Positions 17,629 through 24,020 of a stretch of 64,000 nt of DNA are shown here, piece by piece. The notes beneath the pieces were generated by a model that was not told the DNA's origin, did not search any database, and saw only the letters and a list, made by a program, of their open reading frames with translations. How positions within the stretch are numbered: position 1 is the stretch's first letter; each line of letters begins with the position of its first letter. The stretch comes from Streptomyces sp. NBC_01262 (GTDB lineage: Bacteria; Actinomycetota; Actinomycetes; Streptomycetales; Streptomycetaceae): assembly GCF_036226365.1 (NCBI RefSeq), contig NZ_CP108462.1, positions 9,036,501 through 9,100,500 of the forward strand, read 5' to 3'. The translations under genes were made by a program, and so were the position numbers.

Positions 17629-18423
17629 TCACCGGAAGCGCAGCAGGGCTTCCTGGGCGTAGGAGGCGACGAGGGAGCCGTCCTCGGTGAGGACGTCTCC
17701 CCGGCCGAAGCAGCGGCCGTGCGCCAGGATCGGGCTGTGCTGGCGCAGCAGCAGCCACTCGTCGGTGCGGAAGGGCCGGTGGAACCAGACGCTGTGCGAG
17801 GTGACGGCGGAGGTGAAGGCCGTACGCGCGTCGTGCTGGCTGATCCCCTCCACCGGGCGCAGGGCCGTGCCGATGAGGCTCAGATCGGTCGCGTACGCGG
17901 TCAGCGCCGGGGCCAGTTCGGGGTCGGCCTCCGGGGTGCGCATCCAGAGCTCGTACTCCGGCGCCTCCGCCTTGGGGGTGTCCAACTCGGTTGCGGCCCG
18001 CAGCTCCCAGGGAATGAGGTCGAGCCGTATCTCCTGCTCCGGCCCGGGGACGGCGATGGCCGGGAACGCGATCTGGTGATCGGGCCCGTCCTCGGCGGCG
18101 TGCAGGGAGACGGCGGCGCTCGCCACGACCCCCGACGTCTGGCGGCCGGTGATCGTCAGCGTGGCGAAGGTGCGGCCCTCGTGATGGACCGACACCTCGT
18201 AGCGCACGGGCTCGTCGGTCAGGCCCTCGCGCGCGAAGAGCACATTGAGCGACTTGACGCTCTTGCCGGGGCAGGTGAGGGAGGCCGCCCGGACGAACTG
18301 GGCCAGGAGCTGTCCGCCGAACAGCCGGTGGTAGGGCAGCGGCAGGTTGTCGCCTCCCTCGAAGGCAGAGGTATGGGCACGCAGTTCGAGGCAGGACAGA
18401 AGATCGTTCCACACGACGGTCAT
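17629..18423 (-). CDS. TesB-type acyl-CoA thioesterase, variant active site
   Basis: A 264-residue double-hotdog protein of the acyl-CoA thioesterase II family, ending in the typical SYAQEALLRFR. In E. coli TesB the catalytic Asp lies in SLDHxxWFHR; here the matching segment is VTSHSVWFHRPF, so Ser209 replaces the Asp. The YAQE glutamine is kept. It may hydrolyse CoA esters to release CoA or overflow acids, but with altered chemistry or only a binding role. It is transcribed leftward from the divergent operator region at 18471, opposite an LLM oxidoreductase. Confidence 0.82.
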   Translation of the reverse strand: MTVVWNDLLSCLELRAHTSAFEGGDNLPLPYHRLFGGQLLAQFVRAASLTCPGKSVKSLNVLFAREGLTDEPVRYEVSVHHEGRTFATLTITGRQTSGVVASAAVSLHAAEDGPDHQIAFPAIAVPGPEQEIRLDLIPWELRAATELDTPKAEAPEYELWMRTPEADPELAPALTAYATDLSLIGTALRPVEGISQHDARTAFTSAVTSHSVWFHRPFRTDEWLLLRQHSPILAHGRCFGRGDVLTEDGSLVASYAQEALLRFR

Positions 18424-18470
18424 GAACGCTCCCAGCGGGGCGGAGGAGTGTAAGGGTAGTTATCCGATAA

Positions 18471-18487
18471 TGAGAATGTGATTCTCG
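18471..18487. promoter_or_regulatory. Palindromic operator TGAGAATgtgATTCTCG
   Basis: A 7-3-7 inverted repeat (one mismatch at the outer base) in the 98-bp gap between the divergent thioesterase (18423) and LLM (18522) genes. It has the same consensus as the copies at 15014 and 23634. Confidence 0.78.
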
Positions 18488-18521
18488 GTTGTCAATGCCC
18501 GCACGTGCGAGAGGAAGCCGC

Positions 18522-19439
18522 ATGACCACCGTCACTGTCACCGCCGAGCGCGTGGGCCCCCTCTGGGGCGCCCACGTCCCCCAGATCCGCAGCGATGTCG
18601 CCACCATGACCGCCCTCGCCGTCGCCGCCGACGAGGCGGGTGTCGACAACTTCTGGCTCATGGACCACCTGATCGGCCCCGGAGCGCCCCGGCTCGACGT
18701 CCTGGAGGGCTGGACCCTGCTCAGCGCCCTGGCCACCGCCACCTCGCGCGTCCGGCTCGGGCTGCTGGTGGGCTGCAACCCGTTCCGGCACCCCGCCGTG
18801 CTGGCGAAGATGGCCGCCACCGTCGACCAAATCAGCGGCGGACGCCTGGACCTGGGCATCGGATGGGGTTCGTACGAGCCGGAACTGAGCGCCTTCGGAT
18901 TCGACGGGAAGTCGCGCAAGCAACGGTCCGAGGAACTCGACGAGAGCCTGGACATCGTCAGGCTGATGTTCGCGGGCGAGCCCTTCGACTATGACGGCCG
19001 CCACTTCCGCCTGCGCGACGCCATCGGCCGGCCCACGCCGGTGCAGCGCCGGCTGCCCGTCCACATCGGCGGTGGCGGGCGGCAGTTGACCATGCCCCTG
19101 GTCGCCCGGCACGCCGACTGGTGGAACTGCGTCGCCTCCGCCCGCGAGCGCCTCGCCGAACTCGCGCCCCTGCGCGGCGCGGCCCGCATCTCCGCCCAGT
19201 ACGCCGTCGGCCTGCTCGGCGCCTCCGCGGACCGGGAGGCCGTCACCACCTGGATGGCCGTGCACCTGCCGGAGGCGGGCTGGGGCACCCCGCTGATCGG
19301 CACCCCGGACGAGCTGGTGGAACTGCTGCGCGCCGAGCGCGAGAAGGGGATCGAGATGTTCGTGCTGCGCTTCCACGACTACCGGGATCCGGGCGTCTTC
19401 CGGCGCTTCATGACCGAGGTCGCGGCGCATGTGAAGTGA
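18522..19439 (+). CDS. LLM-class F420-dependent oxidoreductase
   Basis: A 305-residue luciferase-like barrel protein. I chose ATG 18522, which follows GAGAGGA, over an upstream TTG that would lie against the operator. Typical segments are DNFWLMDHLIGPG, RVRLGLLVGCNPFRHPAVLAKM, GGRLDLGIGWG and LPVHIGGGG. The cofactor is probably F420 or flavin. It is divergent from the thioesterase and convergent with the LLM at 19444, 4 bp away. Confidence 0.85.
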   Translation: MTTVTVTAERVGPLWGAHVPQIRSDVATMTALAVAADEAGVDNFWLMDHLIGPGAPRLDVLEGWTLLSALATATSRVRLGLLVGCNPFRHPAVLAKMAATVDQISGGRLDLGIGWGSYEPELSAFGFDGKSRKQRSEELDESLDIVRLMFAGEPFDYDGRHFRLRDAIGRPTPVQRRLPVHIGGGGRQLTMPLVARHADWWNCVASARERLAELAPLRGAARISAQYAVGLLGASADREAVTTWMAVHLPEAGWGTPLIGTPDELVELLRAEREKGIEMFVLRFHDYRDPGVFRRFMTEVAAHVK

Positions 19440-19443
19440 GGCA

Positions 19444-20445
19444 TCAGGACCGCAGCCGCTCCACGAGGTCGGCGGCCGCCTCGCGGCCGAGACCGGCCGG
19501 AGGGACGAAGGAGATCCGGGTCAGGATCCCGCCGAAGCGCTCCGCGACGCGGGCCGGCAGGTCGTCCGGGCCGCAGACGATCGCGAACGCGTCGACCATC
19601 TCGTCGCTGATCAGAGCGCCCATGTCCTTCCAGCGCCCCGCCTTCGACAGTGCGGTCAGCTCCTCGCTCGCCGCGCCCCACCCGTGCAGCTCGAACAGGT
19701 CGCGATAGGCCGGCGTCGAAGCGTAGAAGGCGATCCGGGCCCGCACCGCCGGGATGGCGGCTTCGATCTCCTCGTCGCCGCCGGTGACGATGAAGGGGGT
19801 GCCGGCCACCTCGAAGCCGTCCATGGTCGCGCCCGCCCGCCTGCGCCCTTCGCGCAGCGCGGGCAGCGTGCGCTCGCGGATCCAGCGCGCGCTGGTGTAG
19901 CCGTGACAGAGGAATCCGTCCGCCACCTCCCCGGCGACCCGGGTCATCAGATCGCCGACGCCCGCGAGCAGGACGCGGGGCGGGCCGAAGTCGTGATGGG
20001 GCGGGACGAAGTCCGGGGGCATGAGTGTGTGGCGGTAGAACTCGCCCCGGAAGTCCAGGGGGGTGCCGTCGTGCCACGACGACCAGATCGCCCGCATGGC
20101 GAGGACGAACTCGCGCATCCGCGCGGCGGGCCGGTCCCACGGCATGGAGAACCGCCGTACGACATGCGCCTTCACCTGGGATCCGAGACCGAGCAGCAGC
20201 CGGCCCTGGCTGTGCCGCTGGAGGTCGTCGGCGGTGTAGGCGAGCGACATCGGGGACCGTGCGAGCGCGACGGCGATCGATGTGCCCACCGCGATGCGGT
20301 CGGTCACCTCTGCGGCCACGGCAAGGGGGAGGAACGGGTCCTGGTTGACCTCCCCCGCCCAGGCCGCGTCGTAGCCGGCGTCCTCGAAGGCGCGGGCGCG
20401 GGCGGCGGCATCGGCCAGCCCGCCGAGGGTAGCGTCGATTTTCAC
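19444..20445 (-). CDS. LLM-class F420-dependent oxidoreductase (MSMEG_2256-like)
   Basis: A 333-residue luciferase-like protein beginning MKIDATLGGL, with AAWAGEVNQDPFLPLAVAAE, IAVGTSIAVALARSPMSLAYTA and the GRLLLGLGSQVKAH signature of a mycobacterial F420 oxidoreductase subgroup. It is the third LLM protein of the island. Its 5' side faces the crotonase at 20504, and the gap holds a degenerate copy of the TGAGAAT operator. Substrate unknown. Confidence 0.85.
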   Translation of the reverse strand: MKIDATLGGLADAAARARAFEDAGYDAAWAGEVNQDPFLPLAVAAEVTDRIAVGTSIAVALARSPMSLAYTADDLQRHSQGRLLLGLGSQVKAHVVRRFSMPWDRPAARMREFVLAMRAIWSSWHDGTPLDFRGEFYRHTLMPPDFVPPHHDFGPPRVLLAGVGDLMTRVAGEVADGFLCHGYTSARWIRERTLPALREGRRRAGATMDGFEVAGTPFIVTGGDEEIEAAIPAVRARIAFYASTPAYRDLFELHGWGAASEELTALSKAGRWKDMGALISDEMVDAFAIVCGPDDLPARVAERFGGILTRISFVPPAGLGREAAADLVERLRS

Positions 20446-20471
20446 TTTTCGATATTAAGCTATGCCGATTG

Positions 20472-20488
20472 AGAGAATGCAGTTCTAC
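20472..20488. promoter_or_regulatory. Degenerate copy of the TGAGAAT-type operator
   Basis: AGAGAATgcaGTTCTAC between the divergent LLM (20445) and crotonase (20504) genes keeps the spacing and core of the 15014/18471/23634 palindromes but matches only part of the outer bases. Its position in an equivalent divergent promoter is the main support; it could be a weak site. Confidence 0.45.
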
Positions 20489-20503
20489 TTACGGAGGTGC
20501 CAG

Positions 20504-21307
20504 GTGGCCGGGACAGAGCCCGTCGTGCTCGTCGACGTCGAGGAGCGCATCGCGACGGTGACGCTCAACCGGCCCGGCGTGCGCAACGCGCTGAGCCGTG
20601 AGGTCACCCACGCGCTGTGGGACGCGGTCGCCGCGGCGGGGAAGGCCCCCGAGGTCGACGCCGTGATCCTCACGGGGGCCGATCCCGCTTTCTGCGCCGG
20701 AGTCGACCTGAGGGAGGCCTCGGGGGAGTCGCCCCCGAGTGCTGCCCCGAGGGCGCCCGGGCAGGGGCCGGAGCGCGGAGCCGACGGGCTCTACCGGTTC
20801 CTGCCGGTCATCGACAAGCCGGTCATCGCGGCCGTCAACGGCGTCGCGGTGACCGGCGGCCTGGAACTGGCCCTGCAGTGCACCTTCCTGGTGGCCTCGT
20901 CGCGGGCCCGCTTCGCCGACACCCATGCCCGCCTCGGCATCATGCCGGGCGGCGGCGCCACCGTCCTGCTCGCCCGGTCCGTCGGGCCGCGCAGGGCCGT
21001 CGAGATGTCCCTGACCGGCAACTTCCTGACCGCCGAGGAGGCGCTGAGCGCCGGACTGGTGAACCACGTCGTGCCGCACGAGGAGTTGCTGCCCTTCGCC
21101 CGCGGGCTCGCCGCCGACATCGTCAGCAACGACCAGCGCGCGGTGCGCCGGTTGCTCCGGCACTACCGTCAGCTCGGCAACGCGGCCACCCTCGACGAGG
21201 CGCACCTCATCGAGGGGCTCATGGCCGAGACATGGCGGCCGGGGACGAGCCATGTCGCCGCCCGGCGCGGCGAGGTCACGGCGCGGGGCCGCTCACAGAC
21301 CCGGTGA
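20504..21307 (+). CDS. Crotonase-fold enoyl-CoA hydratase/isomerase
   Basis: A 267-residue crotonase. The GTG start is preceded by GGAGGT at 5 bp spacing; the 14 upstream codons of open frame cross the putative operator and were rejected. The oxyanion loop and first catalytic glutamate are present (E121 in GGLELALQC), but the second glutamate position is H141 (FADTHARLGI), so simple hydratase activity is doubtful. The loop around residues 72-92 is long and Pro/Gly/Ser-rich. It converges on the acyl-CoA dehydrogenase gene at 21319. Confidence 0.85.
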   Translation: MAGTEPVVLVDVEERIATVTLNRPGVRNALSREVTHALWDAVAAAGKAPEVDAVILTGADPAFCAGVDLREASGESPPSAAPRAPGQGPERGADGLYRFLPVIDKPVIAAVNGVAVTGGLELALQCTFLVASSRARFADTHARLGIMPGGGATVLLARSVGPRRAVEMSLTGNFLTAEEALSAGLVNHVVPHEELLPFARGLAADIVSNDQRAVRRLLRHYRQLGNAATLDEAHLIEGLMAETWRPGTSHVAARRGEVTARGRSQTR

Positions 21308-21318
21308 GCCCGGTGAGC

Positions 21319-22101
21319 TCAGAGCTGGACCAGCCGTGGGGCCGTGCCCTGCTCGCGTATCAGGGCGCCCGCTTCCCGGGTCAGTTCGCGGGCGCTGCCG
21401 AGCAGGCCGTCCAGGACGAGGGCCCGGCGGATGTGCCGGTGCAGGTCGTGCTCGGCGGTGAAGCCGATGCCGCCCAGGACCTGCTGGCAGTGGCGGGCGG
21501 CGGTGAGCGCGGCCTGGCCGGCGGCCGCCTTGGCGAGCAGTGAGCCGAGGTCGTCGTCGGCGGCCACGAGGGTCGCCTCGGCCCCGTCGAGGGCGACGAG
21601 GGTTTCGGCGAGCCGGTGGCGTACGGCCTGGAAGGAGGCCAGGGGGCGGCCGAACTGGGTGCGGTCCAGCACATGGGTGCGGGCGAGGGCCAGCATCGCG
21701 CGGCCCGTGCCCAGCAGCCACCAGCCGAGCGCGCGGCGACCGGCTCCGAGCGGAACGGCCTCGCCCTCCGCGACGGGACGCAGCGGCAGGTCGCCGTCCA
21801 GCGCGGCGCTCGGGCCGTCGGCGCGGTCCCACACGACCCAGGAACCGCCCGCGTAGGGCAGCGGGAGGGTGCCGCCGAGGGGGCGTCCGGCGGCGGCCAG
21901 CAGCACGTCGTTCAGCAGGGGCGCGTGTGCGCCGGTCTCGCCGAGCAGGAGGAAGACCGCCGGGACGGCCGTCTGGGGTTCCTCGGCGAGCAGGTCGGGC
22001 CAGCCGAGTTCGTCCAGGGCCGCCTCCAGGGCCTGTCCGGAGGCCGCCGTCATGGTCTTGCGGAGGGTCTCGGCGAGCAGGTCCCGTTCGGCGGCGTCCA
22101 A
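21319..22101 (-). CDS. Acyl-CoA dehydrogenase small partner subunit
   Basis: A 260-residue protein, much shorter than the usual 380. The C-terminal helical domain is clear (HVLDRTQFGRPLASFQAVRHRLAE and QQVLGGIGFTAEHDLHRHIRR), but the N-terminal helices and middle beta domain are shortened. The start is a TTG with GGAAGG 7 bp upstream, just after the stop of the larger dehydrogenase, so the pair is translationally linked. By analogy with FadE28/FadE29-type alpha2beta2 dehydrogenases, it probably shapes a shared active site for a bulky CoA ester and may not work alone. Confidence 0.82.
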   Translation of the reverse strand: MDAAERDLLAETLRKTMTAASGQALEAALDELGWPDLLAEEPQTAVPAVFLLLGETGAHAPLLNDVLLAAAGRPLGGTLPLPYAGGSWVVWDRADGPSAALDGDLPLRPVAEGEAVPLGAGRRALGWWLLGTGRAMLALARTHVLDRTQFGRPLASFQAVRHRLAETLVALDGAEATLVAADDDLGSLLAKAAAGQAALTAARHCQQVLGGIGFTAEHDLHRHIRRALVLDGLLGSARELTREAGALIREQGTAPRLVQL

Positions 22102-22103
22102 TG

Positions 22104-23192
22104 TCAGTCCTTCCCCAGGCCGAGGAGCCGGCGGGCGATGATGTTGCGCTGGATCTCGGCGGTGCCGCCGTAGATGGTCGCGGCCCGCGAGTACAGGAAC
22201 TCCGTCCGCCACGGGGAGTCCGTCAGCTCCATGACGCCGGGCAGCAGATCGCGGGCCGTGTCGAACAGCCGTTGCTCGGCGGTGGCCAGCAGCACCTTGT
22301 CGACCGAGGTCTCCGGGCCGAGGTGGGCGCCGTCGGCCAGTCGCCGCTGGGTGGCGTGGGAGCGGCAGCGCGCGGTGTGCAGGGCGAGGTAGGCCGCGCC
22401 CAGGTCCGCGTCGTCCGGGTCGGCGGTCTCGGCGAGCAGTCGGTCGAGCCGGGTGTACAGGTGGGCGATCCGGTGCCAGAAGCACGTGGAGCGCTCATGG
22501 GGGAGCAGGTCCATCGCGAGCTGCCAGCCGTCGCCGGGGCGGCCGAGCATGCGGTCGCCGGGGACGGCCACGTCGTCGAAGAAGACCTCGGCGAACTCGT
22601 CGACGCCGTGCATCGTGCGCAGTGGCCGGACGGTGATGCCGGGGGTGTCCATGTCCACCAGGAAGGCCGTGATCCCGCCGTGGCCGGGCGCGGTGCGGGT
22701 GAGCATTACGCAGCGGGCCGCGTACTGGGCGAGGCTAGTCCAGACCTTCTGGCCGGTGATCACCCAGTTGTCGCCGCGCGGGACGGCGCGGGTGGTGAGG
22801 GAGGCCAGGTCGCTGCCGGAGCCGGGCTCGGAGAAGCCCTGGCACCATTGTTCGCTGCCGTTGAGCAGGCGCGGGACCATCTCGGCGGCGAGCGCGGGCG
22901 GGGCGTAGGAGATCAGCGTCGGGGCGAGGACCTCGATCATCGAGTAGATCCCCGGCTCGGCCAGGTCGCGGGTGGCGACCTCCTCGCCGAGCACCGCCCG
23001 GAGTACGGCGGGGCCGCCGAACCCGCCGATCGCCGGCGGCCAGCCGTAGCGCATCCAGCCCGCCTCGTAGAGCGCGCGGCGGACCCGGGCGAGCTGCGCG
23101 ACCTGACCGTCCAGCGAGTGGTCGGGGCCCGGTGCGAGGTCGTTCCGGTCGAGCCAGTCCCGTAGGCCCGACCGGAATTCGGTGACGTTCAC
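22104..23192 (-). CDS. Acyl-CoA dehydrogenase large partner subunit
   Basis: A 362-residue acyl-CoA dehydrogenase with the FAD/substrate segments WCQGFSEPGSGSDLASL, VWTSLAQYA and the C-terminal IYGGTAEIQRNIIARRLL. The position holding the catalytic Glu in medium-chain enzymes (Y-E-G-T) is Gly here, as in many actinobacterial branched-chain or steroid FadE proteins whose base lies elsewhere. The start GTG overlaps the preceding NTF2-like stop (GTGA). It is paralogous to the large subunit at 36981. Confidence 0.9.
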   Translation of the reverse strand: MNVTEFRSGLRDWLDRNDLAPGPDHSLDGQVAQLARVRRALYEAGWMRYGWPPAIGGFGGPAVLRAVLGEEVATRDLAEPGIYSMIEVLAPTLISYAPPALAAEMVPRLLNGSEQWCQGFSEPGSGSDLASLTTRAVPRGDNWVITGQKVWTSLAQYAARCVMLTRTAPGHGGITAFLVDMDTPGITVRPLRTMHGVDEFAEVFFDDVAVPGDRMLGRPGDGWQLAMDLLPHERSTCFWHRIAHLYTRLDRLLAETADPDDADLGAAYLALHTARCRSHATQRRLADGAHLGPETSVDKVLLATAEQRLFDTARDLLPGVMELTDSPWRTEFLYSRAATIYGGTAEIQRNIIARRLLGLGKD

Positions 23193-23608
23193 GCCTGGGG
23201 GCGTTCGTACGCGTGCGGGCGTCCCGAGTCGTGGGCCCCGCTGCGGCGGATGAAGGTCATGGCGCGGGTGCGCAGCCGCCACCCGTCGGTGGTGCGCGCG
23301 TAGACGTCGCTGTAGTAACCGATCCGCATGTCGTGGGTGGCGTGGTCGACGAAGCACAGCGGCTGGGTGCCGGTCGCGCCGACCCCGTCCCCGGACAACT
23401 CGATGACGGGCGTGCCGGTGAGGAAGAGCCCCTTGGGGGCGGCGGCGACCAGCGCCGGGAACTCCTCCAGGGGGTAGCTGTCGCCGAAGGCGCTGTAGCG
23501 GCCGTCGGGGGTGAAGACCGCGAGCACGCCGTCGATGTCGCCCTGGGTCATGCACACCGCGTAGCGGGCCAGCAGTTGCTGGATCTCCATCAGGTCGTCA
23601 GTGGACAA
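23189..23608 (-). CDS. SnoaL/NTF2-like protein
   Basis: A 139-residue cone-shaped NTF2-like fold protein: MSTDDLMEIQQLLARYAVCMTQGDIDGVLAVFTPDGRYS followed by the SDVYARTTDGWRLRTRAM strand pair. Such proteins serve as ketosteroid-isomerase-like isomerases, hydratases or dehydratases, or as non-catalytic partners. It is the first gene of the - strand operon with the heteromeric dehydrogenase, so it probably acts on the same intermediate. Its promoter region carries the 23634 operator. Confidence 0.82.
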   Translation of the reverse strand: MSTDDLMEIQQLLARYAVCMTQGDIDGVLAVFTPDGRYSAFGDSYPLEEFPALVAAAPKGLFLTGTPVIELSGDGVGATGTQPLCFVDHATHDMRIGYYSDVYARTTDGWRLRTRAMTFIRRSGAHDSGRPHAYERPQA

Positions 23609-23633
23609 GGACCTTGCCGCCCTTCACAGTGGT

Positions 23634-23650
23634 TGAGAATGTCATTCTCG
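23634..23650. promoter_or_regulatory. Palindromic operator TGAGAATgtcATTCTCG
   Basis: A 7-3-7 inverted repeat 26 bp upstream of the NTF2-like start on the - strand, in the divergent gap before the transporter operon. It is the third strong copy of the island's TGAGAATnnnATTCTCR element. Confidence 0.8.
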
Positions 23651-23719
23651 TTCTATGAATAGAAGGTTTCCATGGTGCGGGCCCGGCGTCAACGGGCGTT
23701 CTCTCCTTTGTCCGAATGG

Positions 23720-23748
23720 TTGATTCTCTGCTGACGAGAAGCTAGTTT
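23720..23748 (+). promoter_or_regulatory. Candidate sigma-70 promoter for the transporter operon
   Basis: TTGATT and TAGTTT separated by 17 bp, about 60 bp upstream of the small gene at 23807. The spacer includes GATTCTC...GAGAAGC arms that echo the operator half-sites with a wider spacing. Supported only by consensus match and location. Confidence 0.4.
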
Positions 23749-23806
23749 CCACACTTAGAGAGGAGGAGAACCGCCAAGTTCGCGCCGACCTCGTGGAGGG
23801 ACACCC

Positions 23807-24007
23807 ATGAAACCCCCGACTGTCTTCGCCGCCCTGGCCGCAGTCGCCAGGTACGCCCAGGCACAGATGGACCTTCCGGCGCTCAGCGCCCTCTCCTCCC
23901 CCCTGCTGCTCGCCACCTCCGCCGCCCTGCGCGGAGAGGCCCTCAAGCGCGTGTCCGCCTACGACTCACTTTCCCTGCCACCGTCGCCGTCGGCGGCGAG
24001 AGCCTGA
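23807..24007 (+). CDS. Small hypothetical protein (66 aa)
   Basis: A short frame beginning MKPPTVFAALAAVARYAQAQ with a good ribosome site (GGAGGG 7 bp before the ATG), ending 13 bp before the permease start. It is Ala/Leu-rich with a predicted amphipathic or weakly hydrophobic N-terminal half and a Ser/Pro tail. I do not recognise a family. Its position, spacing and ribosome site support a real leader gene or small partner of the transporter; it could also be a translated leader peptide. Confidence 0.5.
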   Translation: MKPPTVFAALAAVARYAQAQMDLPALSALSSPLLLATSAALRGEALKRVSAYDSLSLPPSPSAARA

Positions 24008-24020
24008 GCGACGGCGAGCC

